The notes: generated from the sequence alone by a model not told the origin. DNA of 16,341 bases from Phycisphaerae bacterium (GCA_002718515.1 PBEX01000014.1:71519-87859), one strand, 5' to 3'. Counted from the stretch's first letter, positions 7,573-13,991 are shown. Made by a program: numbers and translations.

Positions 7573-7594
7573 GGTCTGTCCCCGGACAGACCCT
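7571..7594. repeat. Perfect 11-bp inverted repeat overlapping the ykgJ-type stop codon
   Basis: Arms AGGGTCTGTCC (7571-7581) and GGACAGACCCT (7584-7594) with CC between them; as RNA, a 10-bp stem with a CCCG tetraloop. The left arm includes the last two bases of the TAG stop. No T-run follows on either strand, so it is not a standard intrinsic terminator. The GGGTCTGTCC core resembles REP-type palindromes dispersed in some bacterial genomes, but no second copy was seen in this window. Confidence 0.75.
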
Positions 7595-7640
7595 CAAGTG
7601 AAAGATACCTCAGTGTCTCCGCATCTCCATGACAAAAACA

Positions 7641-7681
7641 ATTTCAGTTTTGCATTGATTTCAGTTTTTGCACTTGCAAAA
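7641..7681. repeat. Imperfect direct repeat and small hairpin 3' of tRNA-Pro
   Basis: ATTTCAGTTTTGCA (7641-7654) recurs after 3 bp as ATTTCAGTTTTTGCA (7658-7672), with one extra T. The last part also forms an inverted repeat, TTTTGCA / TGCAAAA (7666-7672 / 7675-7681) with a 2-nt loop, directly after the tRNA-Pro 3' end on the minus strand. It could help end the tRNA transcript, but there is no clear U-tract after it. The rest of 7595-7681 shows no gene. Confidence 0.4.
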
Positions 7682-7756
7682 TCGGGCTGAGAGGATTTGA
7701 ACCTCCGACCTCCTGACCCCCAGTCAGGCGCGCTAACCAAGCTGCGCTACAGCCCG
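7682..7756 (-). tRNA. tRNA-Pro (anticodon GGG)
   Basis: On the minus strand CGGGCTG opens the acceptor stem and pairs with CAGCCCG at the 3' end; the discriminator is A (7682). The anticodon arm is CCTGA-CTGGGGG-TCAGG, giving anticodon GGG (reads CCC/CCU). The T arm contains GGTTCAAATCC. The length is 75 nt and CCA is not encoded, so it must be added after transcription. It follows tRNA-Ser by 22 nt and is probably in the same transcript. Confidence 0.97.
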
Positions 7757-7778
7757 TTTGCCCCAAAACCCAGAAGAA

Positions 7779-7866
7779 CGGACAGAGTGGGATTCGAACC
7801 CACGGTACGGACAAGCCGTACACAGCATTTCCAGTGCTGCACCTTCAGCCGCTCGGTCATCTGTCC
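7779..7866 (-). tRNA. tRNA-Ser (anticodon GGA)
   Basis: On the minus strand the acceptor stem GGACAGA pairs with TCTGTCC; the discriminator is G (7779). The anticodon arm CAGCA-CTGGAAA-TGCTG gives anticodon GGA (reads UCC/UCU). A long variable arm (TACGG...CCGTA stem) and T arm GGTTCGAATCC mark it as a class II tRNA; length 88 nt, no encoded CCA. The predicted +1 of the palindromic promoter is 7871, leaving a 5-nt 5' leader for RNase P. Confidence 0.97.
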
Positions 7867-7874
7867 TGAGACCG

Positions 7875-7885
7875 AGTATTGTACC
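7875..7885. promoter_or_regulatory. Palindromic bidirectional promoter candidate (tRNA-Ser-Pro / truB)
   Basis: AGTATTGTACC fits RGTA-N3-TACC. On the minus strand TACAAT (7883-7878), five of six matches to TATAAT, lies 16 bp from TTGCTA (7905-7900), a fair -35, and gives +1 at 7871 just before tRNA-Ser. On the plus strand TATTGT (7877-7882) gives +1 at 7889, the A of the truB ATG. This is the best promoter match of the set. Confidence 0.65.
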
Positions 7886-7888
7886 CAC

Positions 7889-8608
7889 ATGTCGCAACCT
7901 AGCAAACCGAGCATGAGCGGAGTTATTGTTCTTGATAAACCAAGAGGCCCCACTTCAATGTCGATGGTTAATATGATTCGCCGCAAATGCCACAAAACAA
8001 AGACGGGTCACGCCGGAACGCTCGATCCGCTTGCAACTGGTGTATTGGTCTTAGGTGTGGGCAAAATGACCAAGCAACTCGGCAACATGATGGCAACAGA
8101 CAAGGCATATGAGACGGTGATTGACTTGTCAGGGATCACTGATGGACACGACGAAGAGAGCGAGCCAGAGCAAGTGGAAGTTGATTCGATTCCAACTAAA
8201 TCGCAAGTGGAAGATGCGGTGGCATCTTTTAAGGGTGAAATTGACCAAGCCCCGCCTATTCACAGCGCTGTCAAAGTCGGTGGTCAACGAGCTTACAAAG
8301 TTGCAAGGACTGGCGAGCAAGTTGCACTGAAGCCAAGGCAAGTCATGGTCCACGACATTTCAGTCACACAGTATGAATGGCCCTTTGTCACCATCCAAAT
8401 CGAGTGTGCAAAGGGTTTTTATGTGCGCTCGCTTGCGAGAGACTTGGGTGAAGCACTTGGTACAGGGGGGTATTGCAAATCAATTCGGCGGACTGCAGTC
8501 GGCCCATTTTCAATTGAAAACGCTTGGCAACTTGAAGACTTGCCTGAATACTTATCGCAGGGAGATTTGCTTTCGCCTGAGGAAGTTAGTCAGTTACTTC
8601 AGGAGTAG
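7889..8608 (+). CDS. truB: tRNA pseudouridine-55 synthase
   Basis: Makes pseudouridine at U55 in the T loop of tRNAs. 239 residues. The catalytic block GHAGTLDPLATGVL is at 40-53 with nucleophile Asp46. VIVLDKPRGPTS is the usual N-terminal strand, and AYETVIDLSGITD, QAPPIHSAVKVGGQRAYKVAR and CAKGFYVRSLARDLGE follow in family order. It is shorter than E. coli TruB (314 aa), with little after the catalytic domain, so it appears to lack a PUA-like tail. The open frame continues upstream through the tRNA genes, but that part is not coding. ATG 7889 coincides with the predicted +1 of the promoter. An alternative ATG at 7913 (MSGVIVLDKP) also fits the homology. Neither has a Shine-Dalgarno sequence. 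The 3' end overlaps lspA by 23 bp. Confidence 0.95.
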   Translation: MSQPSKPSMSGVIVLDKPRGPTSMSMVNMIRRKCHKTKTGHAGTLDPLATGVLVLGVGKMTKQLGNMMATDKAYETVIDLSGITDGHDEESEPEQVEVDSIPTKSQVEDAVASFKGEIDQAPPIHSAVKVGGQRAYKVARTGEQVALKPRQVMVHDISVTQYEWPFVTIQIECAKGFYVRSLARDLGEALGTGGYCKSIRRTAVGPFSIENAWQLEDLPEYLSQGDLLSPEEVSQLLQE

Positions 8609-9191
8609 GTTGTTTCCAGAAGTAAATCATCAGAAGGCACATGCCAATAAGCAGTGCAGAATCGCCGACGTTAAACACCCAAGGGAACAATTCTGAGTTA
8701 CCTCCAGGCCACGATAAACCAAACGGGAGATGTCTGTCTGGCAACATGTAAAAGAAATCGCGTACACGACCAATGAATATTCGGTCGTATAAATTGCCAA
8801 GTCCACCACCTAAAATGAGACCGAGTGCGATGTGCGCAATGGTGCACTTTGCTGTGGTCTGCTTTGCAAAAATGTATCCTGCAATCCCTAACGCGATCAA
8901 TGTAAAGATGATGAAAAAGAGACGCTGCTGCGACCCGATCCCCAAAATTGCGCCATCATTGAGAACGAGTTGAAAATCAAGAATGCGACCTGGGATTGCT
9001 ACTTGTCTTGCGTTGACTGGAATTGGCGTCCAATGCGGATTTGCAATGAGCAGTTCACGCTCAAGCAAAACGGGTTCTGAAGCGACATGTTCAAACGCGA
9101 GGTGTTTTGTATAAAGGTCTATTGAAAACGTACAGATGAGTACGACGAGAAGCGTGCACCAAGCACGTGTTGAATGCAGTGCATGATTCAT
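8586..9191 (-). CDS. lspA: Lipoprotein signal peptidase (signal peptidase II)
   Basis: Inner-membrane aspartyl protease that removes signal peptides from diacylated prolipoproteins. 201 residues with four predicted membrane helices (about 11-30, 88-108, 116-132, 173-192). Conserved blocks: LVLNDGAILGIG (75-86), LGGGLGNLYDRIFIGRVRDFF (127-147, catalytic Asp136) and VFNVGDSAL (172-180, catalytic Asp177). It is longer than E. coli LspA (164 aa) because of extra loop residues at about 38-66 and 150-166. Its ATG shares one base with the stop of the DksA-like gene (TAATG), so translation is probably coupled and both genes are likely in one transcript. The 3' end overlaps the convergent truB. Confidence 0.96.
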   Translation of the reverse strand: MNHALHSTRAWCTLLVVLICTFSIDLYTKHLAFEHVASEPVLLERELLIANPHWTPIPVNARQVAIPGRILDFQLVLNDGAILGIGSQQRLFFIIFTLIALGIAGYIFAKQTTAKCTIAHIALGLILGGGLGNLYDRIFIGRVRDFFYMLPDRHLPFGLSWPGGNSELFPWVFNVGDSALLIGMCLLMIYFWKQPTPEVTD

Positions 9192-10048
9192 TAACGTTGC
9201 CGGTTCATACGCTCAATTTTTTCAGCAGACTCCTTAGTGAACTTAGCCCAAGGCTTCGCCTTTAATCGTGCATCTGGAATTGCCTTCCCAGTGAGGTGAC
9301 AGACGCCATAGGTCTTCTTCTTAATGCGAACAAGCGCGTCTTCAATGTCGCGAATTCGTTTGCGCTCACTTGCAGCCATGCCAAGTTTCAAATCTTGGTC
9401 ATATGCATCACTGCCAACATCTGCCATATGAATAGGCATATGGCTGATATCTGCATTGACATCAAGCGCTTCCTTCTCAATTGCACCAAGGTCAATCAGA
9501 AGTTGGTTTCGATACGCCATCAACTTTTCACGATACTCTTTGAGTTGTTTAGTAGTTAAGTGCGTTTTGAGTTTGAGTTTAGATATGTCTGGCGGTGCTT
9601 GATCGGCAGCTTTCACGCGCTTCGGTTTCTTCTTAGACACACCGTTGGTTGAAATCATGCGAACCTTGCGACCATTAATGATTGCAAATCCTCTGTTATC
9701 AGTTTCCGCCTCGCGTGCGGCCTCTGAAACAGAAATCCCTCGACGTCGTCGTTTCTTTGTTGTTTTCTTTTCCGCTTTTTTAGCGACCTTTTTCTTGGCT
9801 ACTTTCTTTTTCGCGGTTTTCGTTGCGACCTTCTTCTTAGTTGCTTTTTTAGCAGTTTTTTTAGCAACTTTCTTCTTTGCGGTCTTCTTAGCAACCTTCT
9901 TTTTGGCTACTTTTTTCTTGGCGACTTTCTTTTTTGTAGTCTTTTTCTTAGCCGTCTTTTTCGCAACCTTTTTCTTGGTTACTTTCTTCTTGGCAGCCTT
10001 CTTCGTTGCCTTTTTGACAGCTTTTTTAGTTGTTTTCTTCTTCGCCAC
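9191..10048 (-). CDS. DksA/TraR-family protein with long lysine-rich N-terminal tail and degenerate zinc finger
   Basis: 285 residues in three parts. Residues 1-103 are almost only Lys, Ala, Thr and Val in KKKVAKK/KKTAKK-type repeats, resembling histone H1-like tails and expected to bind nucleic acid. Residues 104-155 are a linker holding GFAIINGRKVRMIS. Residues 160-285 are DksA-like: the coiled-coil region LTTKQLKEYREKLMAYRNQL, an acidic turn DVGSDAYDQD, and RKRIRDIEDALVRIKKKTYGVC followed by HLTGKAIPDARLKAKPWA. Of the four zinc-finger cysteines only Cys250 remains; the other positions are Thr253, Thr271 and Ser274. DksA proteins bind RNA polymerase through the secondary channel; whether this one does is inference. 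The start is GTG 10048, with AAAGGA seven bases upstream. Its own sigma70-type promoter lies between it and accA, and it is coupled to lspA downstream. Lysine-tailed DksA-like proteins are, to my knowledge, typical of planctomycetes. Confidence 0.9.
   Translation of the reverse strand: MAKKKTTKKAVKKATKKAAKKKVTKKKVAKKTAKKKTTKKKVAKKKVAKKKVAKKTAKKKVAKKTAKKATKKKVATKTAKKKVAKKKVAKKAEKKTTKKRRRRGISVSEAAREAETDNRGFAIINGRKVRMISTNGVSKKKPKRVKAADQAPPDISKLKLKTHLTTKQLKEYREKLMAYRNQLLIDLGAIEKEALDVNADISHMPIHMADVGSDAYDQDLKLGMAASERKRIRDIEDALVRIKKKTYGVCHLTGKAIPDARLKAKPWAKFTKESAEKIERMNRQR
9740..10048 (-). repeat. Low-complexity lysine-codon repeat tract
   Basis: DNA encoding the lysine-rich tail (residues 1-103). 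It is built of imperfect short repeats of AAG/AAA codons with GTT/GCC/ACT codons, e.g. recurring AAGAAAGTAGCCAAGAAA-like units with third-base variation. The variation suggests selection on the protein rather than recent DNA slippage. The antisense reads as Phe-rich open frames that are not genes. Confidence 0.85.
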
Positions 10049-10055
10049 TCAGGTG

Positions 10056-10061
10056 TCCTTT
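10056..10061 (-). promoter_or_regulatory. Shine-Dalgarno that fixes the GTG start of the DksA-like gene
   Basis: Minus-strand AAAGGA with seven bases to GTG 10048. There is no in-frame ATG near the beginning of the lysine tail, so this site supports GTG as start. Confidence 0.75.
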
Positions 10062-10102
10062 CTTAAATCATTGCGCTGCAAAGAGTTACAGCGAAACGAA
10101 AA

Positions 10103-10119
10103 CTCGATGTGGTACCGAG
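10103..10119 (-). promoter_or_regulatory. Stem-loop at the 5' end of the predicted DksA-like gene leader
   Basis: As minus-strand RNA, CUCGGU-ACCAC-AUCGAG forms a 6-bp stem (one G-U pair) followed by UUUU. It begins two nucleotides after the predicted +1 (10121). It might stabilise the 5' end, attenuate the transcript, or weakly terminate accA transcription, whose stop is about 34 bp upstream. The evidence is the fold alone. Confidence 0.35.
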
Positions 10120-10120
10120 A

Positions 10121-10156
10121 ATGTCACATTTTAGGCAAAATATTGGGTTTCGTCAA
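10121..10156 (-). promoter_or_regulatory. Sigma70-type promoter of the DksA-like gene and lspA
   Basis: On the minus strand TTGACG (10156-10151), 17 bp, then TAAAAT (10133-10128): five of six matches in each box at ideal spacing. Predicted +1 is 10121, giving a leader of about 72 nt. The -35 box overlaps the accA stop codon. It is the only textbook promoter in the window. Confidence 0.75.
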
Positions 10157-11136
10157 TGATTGTCTTCGGACTCAGAAAAGACGCCCATTGCAGCGAATTT
10201 CTCATATCGTCGCTGCACCAGTGTTTGTGGATTAAAGCGGCTTAAATCAGTCAAGGTGTCTACAATCCACTTTTCGAGATTGAGCGCTGCAACATCTGGA
10301 TCACGGTGTGCTCCACCAAGAGGTTCAGGCACAATCGTATCAATCAATTTGTTTTTCAAGTTGTCTTTACTCGTTAACGCCAAACTTGAGGCAGCCTTTT
10401 GATTCGTCTCTTCATTTGCGATTTTCCAAAGAATCGCAGCACAACCTTCAGGGCTAATGACGGAGTACCACGCGTATTGCATCATCGCGACTCTGTCAGC
10501 GACGCCAATTCCAAGCGCGCCTCCTGAACCACCTTCGCCTATGACAACTGAAACGATGGGTACTTTTAACCGGCTCATTTCACGCAAGTTTAAAGCGATG
10601 GCTTGTGCTTGCCCACGTTCTTCAGCTTTGATGCCGGGATAAGCCCCAGGTGTGTCAATGAATGCAACAACAGGAAGACCAAACTTCTCAGCGAGTCGCA
10701 TCTTTTCAAGTGCTTTGCGATAACCCTCTGGGTGCGCGCAGCCAAAGTGACATGCAATTCGTTCTTGTGTATCTTTTCCCTTTTGATGGCCAACAACGAG
10801 CACCTTGTGTGAACCGATACGAGCAAAACCAGTTGTGATTGCTGGGTCGTCTCCAAAGTGTCTATCACCATGCAATTCCCTGAAATCTCTGCAAATCATA
10901 TTGATGTAATCAGAAGTCTGTGGTCTGCTTGGGTGCCGAGCAGCCTGTACTGTTTGCCATGGAGTGAGATTGTCATAGAGTTTTTCTAGCAAATTGTGCC
11001 GAGTTTGTTCTAACTCTTGCAGTTCGCTTTCATACGTGTCACTATCTTCTCGTTCCTTTAGTGCTGCGATTTGCTTCTCAATATCTGCAATCGGAGTCTC
11101 AAAAGGAAGCATTTGGATGCCCTGAACCGTGCTCAT
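10153..11136 (-). CDS. accA: Acetyl-CoA carboxylase carboxyltransferase subunit alpha
   Basis: With AccD forms the carboxyltransferase that makes malonyl-CoA for fatty acid synthesis. 327 residues (E. coli 319). The N-terminal coiled region MLPFETPIADIEKQIAALKE is followed by TPWQTVQAARHPSRPQTSDYI, FRELHGDRHFGDDPAI, GHQKGKDTQERIACHFG, HPEGYRKALEKMRLAEKF, the oxyanion-hole region FIDTPGAYPGIKAEERGQ and VIGEGGSGGALGIGVADRV, then SVISPEGCAAILWK. All are standard AccA blocks. The start at ATG 11136 is the predicted +1 of the promoter, so the mRNA may be leaderless. An in-frame ATG at 11112 (MLPFETP, the usual AccA N-terminus) has AGGG eight bases upstream and could be used instead or in addition. 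accD and accBC are not in the window. Confidence 0.97.
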   Translation of the reverse strand: MSTVQGIQMLPFETPIADIEKQIAALKEREDSDTYESELQELEQTRHNLLEKLYDNLTPWQTVQAARHPSRPQTSDYINMICRDFRELHGDRHFGDDPAITTGFARIGSHKVLVVGHQKGKDTQERIACHFGCAHPEGYRKALEKMRLAEKFGLPVVAFIDTPGAYPGIKAEERGQAQAIALNLREMSRLKVPIVSVVIGEGGSGGALGIGVADRVAMMQYAWYSVISPEGCAAILWKIANEETNQKAASSLALTSKDNLKNKLIDTIVPEPLGGAHRDPDVAALNLEKWIVDTLTDLSRFNPQTLVQRRYEKFAAMGVFSESEDNH

Positions 11137-11139
11137 ATT

Positions 11140-11150
11140 GGTAGTGTACC
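11140..11150. promoter_or_regulatory. Palindromic bidirectional promoter candidate (accA / proC)
   Basis: GGTAGTGTACC, a perfect GGTA-N3-TACC palindrome in the 18 bp between the two start codons. Minus-strand TACACT (11148-11143) gives +1 at 11136, the A of the accA ATG. Plus-strand TAGTGT (11142-11147) gives +1 at 11154, one base before the proC ATG. No Shine-Dalgarno fits in this gap. -35 boxes are weak (CTGACA at 19 bp on the accA side). Confidence 0.6.
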
Positions 11151-11154
11151 GAGC

Positions 11155-11943
11155 ATGAGCACTACATTGTCAGTCATTGGCGCAGGAAACATGGCAAGCG
11201 CGATTATTCGTGGCGCAATTGATGGTCAAATTCTCCTACCTTCACAAATTTTTGTTGCTGACCCTTCTGAAGATGCGAGGGCTGCCTTTGCAGAGTTTGG
11301 GTGTACTGTTTTTGCAGATGCTAAAGATTTGCCAGAAACAACGCACTGTTTACTCGCGGTGAAACCACAAATTTTCCCATTGGTTTCCGGTGCAGTAAAC
11401 GCTGAAGTCGTTTATTCCATCATGGCTGGAATTTCCATTCAACAGATTCAAGATGAAACTGGCAAAACGTCAGTTGTTAGAGTCATGCCAAACTTGCCGT
11501 GCCAACTCGGGCTCGGTGCAGCAGGGCTTGCTTGTGCTAAGGAGGCAGTATCTGAAGATGCAACGCTAGCAATTGAGTTGTTTAACTCAATTGGAATTGT
11601 TGAAGAAGTGGATGAATCGCTCATGAATGCAGTCACTGCAGTCAGTGGAAGTGGACCCGCTTACATTTTCCTCCTTGCTGAGGCAATGATGAAGGGGGCC
11701 ATTGAAGCGGGGTTATCTGCGTCCACAGCAAATGCACTCGTTCGGCAAACCATTAAAGGCGCAGCCGAAATGCTCACAGTCGACAAACATGCTTCTCCCG
11801 AAAAAATGCGTGCAGCAGTTACAAGCAAGGGAGGCACAACGCATGCAGCGATAGAGTCAATGAAGGAGAGCGGGGTTCCTGAAGGCATTGCAAATGGAGT
11901 CATCGCAGCACGCAATCGCGGTATTGAACTAGGGAAATCTTAA
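11155..11943 (+). CDS. proC: Pyrroline-5-carboxylate reductase
   Basis: NAD(P)H-dependent last step of proline synthesis from glutamate, cytoplasmic. 262 residues (family about 270). The Rossmann nucleotide-binding motif VIGAGNMASAIIRG is at 7-20. LAVKPQ, SIMAGISI and VVRVMPNLPCQLGLG follow, then the C-terminal signature AVTAVSGSGPAYIFLLAEAM and the SKGGTTHAAIE block. ATG 11155 is the only sensible start; it lies one base after the predicted +1 and has no room for a Shine-Dalgarno sequence. Six base pairs separate its stop from the convergent permease gene. Confidence 0.97.
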   Translation: MSTTLSVIGAGNMASAIIRGAIDGQILLPSQIFVADPSEDARAAFAEFGCTVFADAKDLPETTHCLLAVKPQIFPLVSGAVNAEVVYSIMAGISIQQIQDETGKTSVVRVMPNLPCQLGLGAAGLACAKEAVSEDATLAIELFNSIGIVEEVDESLMNAVTAVSGSGPAYIFLLAEAMMKGAIEAGLSASTANALVRQTIKGAAEMLTVDKHASPEKMRAAVTSKGGTTHAAIESMKESGVPEGIANGVIAARNRGIELGKS

Positions 11944-11949
11944 GCGAGT

Positions 11950-13083
11950 TTATAAATCTCTTCGGCAGAAGAACCAAGCACTCAGCCCAAGAATAAAACC
12001 TTCAAACAGAAGTGATGTCCCAACGACGTACCACAATGAGCGGGAAGAATAGTCTTCTTGCAGTCGCCTCCCTGTCTCCCGTCTTCTTGCACCCCATGTT
12101 GTTGCATCAAATTCTTCAATTTCTTGAACGGATTGCATCTCGCCTCTTAACATTGCTTGAATGTCAAACCCACTGTCATCAGACAACCACCTTTCAAGGA
12201 GTTGAGTTGTTTGTCTAGTTTTTGGCAAGAAAACAAGAGTTTGACTAACTGGTTTATACCAAAACATTAATTCATCTAAAGTTTCTTTTGCAAGTTCAAC
12301 TTCTTGTTCCATCTCGTCGATGCGTTCTTGACGTTTATCAATTCTGAAATCATCTGGAGATTTCGATTTTAGATTATCAAGTTGTGACTTTTGTTCGATA
12401 AGACTTTCTTCGAAGCTCTCAATTTTTACACTATTGTTGATTACAAATCGATTAAGCCAGAATTCAGTACTTTGAGCTGTCCACAAGACCATCCAAAAAA
12501 TGCCTGTTATCAAAAGGGATGTAATGCTAGATTGTGTCACCATGCCAACTAGCACACATACAGCAAAAAGATAACTATAAAAAATAGTGACAATTGGAAC
12601 CGCGCTAAAGATTGCCCAATTCCATTCCCCAATTCGGAGTCCTACACAAATGAATATGCCGATGCAGAATAAAAGGACTTGTAGAAGAACAAATAGTAGA
12701 GAGACAAAGTATTTGACAAAAAACAACTTGATCCGACTGATTGGTTTAGAGAGTGTTAACTCAATTGCGCCACTCTTTACAAACTCAGGGAAAATAGTGC
12801 ACGTTGAAATCAAAGCTAGAACTGCAGCTATCCATGAAAGCCAAATTGTCACAAGGAAATTTGAATATATGCCAATATAAAGCCCTCTTGCCCACGGGCT
12901 TCCTTCATAAATAGTATCGCTGTTTATAGTTTGCAGTCCATAAAATGTGGTCATGCCATTTTCATTAAAACTGATAGAGCCAAATGCGACTACTACTAGT
13001 ACGGATAGACCTAGTGTTAGCCAAAATAATTTAGCAGCACTCAGTTGGCGGTATGCATCAATTATAAATGCTTTTAAAATCAT
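11950..13083 (-). CDS. ABC-2 type transporter permease with coiled-coil soluble insert
   Basis: 377-residue inner-membrane permease partner of the ATPase just upstream. Predicted helices lie at about 18-36, 74-97, 120-150, 155-182, 184-204 and 350-372. The cytoplasmic segment FVKSGAIELTLSKPISRIKL (101-120) is typical of ABC-2 permeases that end a helix pair with a LSKPISR motif. Between the fifth and sixth helices sits a soluble block of about 140 residues. It contains a charged heptad-like stretch (about 218-272: IESFEESLIEQKSQLDNL and RQERIDEMEQEVELAKETLDEL) suggestive of a coiled coil, then an acidic/Arg-rich part. Start ATG 13083 overlaps the ATPase stop (ATGA), indicating translational coupling. 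The substrate is unknown; export of a lipid, drug or surface component is possible. The DNA looks more A+T-rich than its neighbours, at least partly from Ile/Phe/Leu codons. Confidence 0.88.
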   Translation of the reverse strand: MILKAFIIDAYRQLSAAKLFWLTLGLSVLVVVAFGSISFNENGMTTFYGLQTINSDTIYEGSPWARGLYIGIYSNFLVTIWLSWIAAVLALISTCTIFPEFVKSGAIELTLSKPISRIKLFFVKYFVSLLFVLLQVLLFCIGIFICVGLRIGEWNWAIFSAVPIVTIFYSYLFAVCVLVGMVTQSSITSLLITGIFWMVLWTAQSTEFWLNRFVINNSVKIESFEESLIEQKSQLDNLKSKSPDDFRIDKRQERIDEMEQEVELAKETLDELMFWYKPVSQTLVFLPKTRQTTQLLERWLSDDSGFDIQAMLRGEMQSVQEIEEFDATTWGARRRETGRRLQEDYSSRSLWYVVGTSLLFEGFILGLSAWFFCRRDL

Positions 13084-13991
13084 CTAACACTCCCCGGATT
13101 ATCGATGTAATCAACAGCCCTCATGAAAAGCTCTTCAAGTGATTCTCTTTTAGATTCAATTGATGTGATACTAACTTGTTCATTTCTTAACTTGTCAATC
13201 AGGATTTGCAATGCTTTGGTGTCTTGACCATATTTTACAAGTTTTGATTTTTGAATTTCATCAAAGTCTTCTGTAGCCCAATGTGGTGGAGGTCCTTCGA
13301 TGTGGATTTCAATTCTTAAACTTTCTTTCGTGAGTTCTTGAATAGTGCCTTGCATAGTGACTTGACCTTTAACCATTATGGCGACTCGATCACAGACCAT
13401 TTCAAGTTCACTAAGTAGGTGACTGTTTAAAAAAACAGCCTTCCCTTCTGCTTTAAGTTCAGTTAGCAAGTCTCTAATCTCTCTCCGCCCAACAGGATCT
13501 ACGCCATCTGTAGGTTCATCTAACACAACAACAGCCGGGTCATTAATCAATGCGATAGCAATCCCAAGTCTTTGACGCATGCCCTTGGAAAAAGTGCTAA
13601 CTTTTTTCTTCTCCCAGCCATTTAAGCCAAGCCGGTCAAGTAGTGCATAAGCCCTCTTTTTTCGAATTGGTTTTGGAACTCTGGATAGAGCTCCATAAAA
13701 TTGCAAAACTTTGATAGCAGTGAGGTATTGAGGAAATCTATGGTGTTCCGGAAGGTAGCCAACTTTTTTAAGTGATGGTCTATGACCAATCGGCTTTCCA
13801 AGAAAAGTGCCAGAAACTTTTGAAGCTCTAATCACAGTCATCAGGATTTTGACAAGAGTTGATTTGCCAGCACCATTGGGGCCAAGTAATCCAAAAATTT
13901 CGCCATCATGCACTTCAAGCGAGACGCCACGAAGTGCGTGAATTTTTCCTTTATATGTCTTCTCGACATCGTGTATGTCAATCACTGCCAT
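13080..13991 (-). CDS. ABC-2 type transporter ATP-binding protein
   Basis: 303-residue cytoplasmic ATPase subunit. Walker A GPNGAGKST at 37-45, Q-loop region VGYLPEHHRFPQYLT with Glu82 in place of the usual Gln (common in this ABC-2 subgroup), signature FSKGMRQRL at 134-142, Walker B VVVLDEPTDGVDP at 154-166 and switch His191 (NSHLLSELE). A C-terminal alpha/beta tail (about 220-300) follows, as in CcmA/NatA-like exporters. The start ATG 13991 equals the predicted +1 of the adjacent promoter, with no Shine-Dalgarno sequence. It forms a two-gene operon with the permease. Confidence 0.96.
   Translation of the reverse strand: MAVIDIHDVEKTYKGKIHALRGVSLEVHDGEIFGLLGPNGAGKSTLVKILMTVIRASKVSGTFLGKPIGHRPSLKKVGYLPEHHRFPQYLTAIKVLQFYGALSRVPKPIRKKRAYALLDRLGLNGWEKKKVSTFSKGMRQRLGIAIALINDPAVVVLDEPTDGVDPVGRREIRDLLTELKAEGKAVFLNSHLLSELEMVCDRVAIMVKGQVTMQGTIQELTKESLRIEIHIEGPPPHWATEDFDEIQKSKLVKYGQDTKALQILIDKLRNEQVSITSIESKRESLEELFMRAVDYIDNPGSVR

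Noticed and set aside
7697..7888. N-terminal extension of the truB frame
   Set aside because: It runs antisense through two well-formed tRNA genes and has no TruB homology; the real start is 7889 or 7913.
9645..10235. Plus-strand Phe/Ala-rich frame that looks like a membrane protein
   Set aside because: It is the complement of the lysine codons of the DksA-like tail (TTC/TTT against GAA/AAA), an artefact of low complexity.
11945..11960. GAGTTTATAAATCTC as a terminator between proC and the permease gene
   Set aside because: The arms are imperfect, short and A+T-rich with no T-run; it is mostly the permease stop region.
12400..13100. A+T-rich stretch as a sign of recent horizontal transfer
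   Set aside because: The segment encodes a membrane protein rich in Ile, Phe and Leu, and its operon has the same type of promoter as the neighbours; composition alone is not enough.
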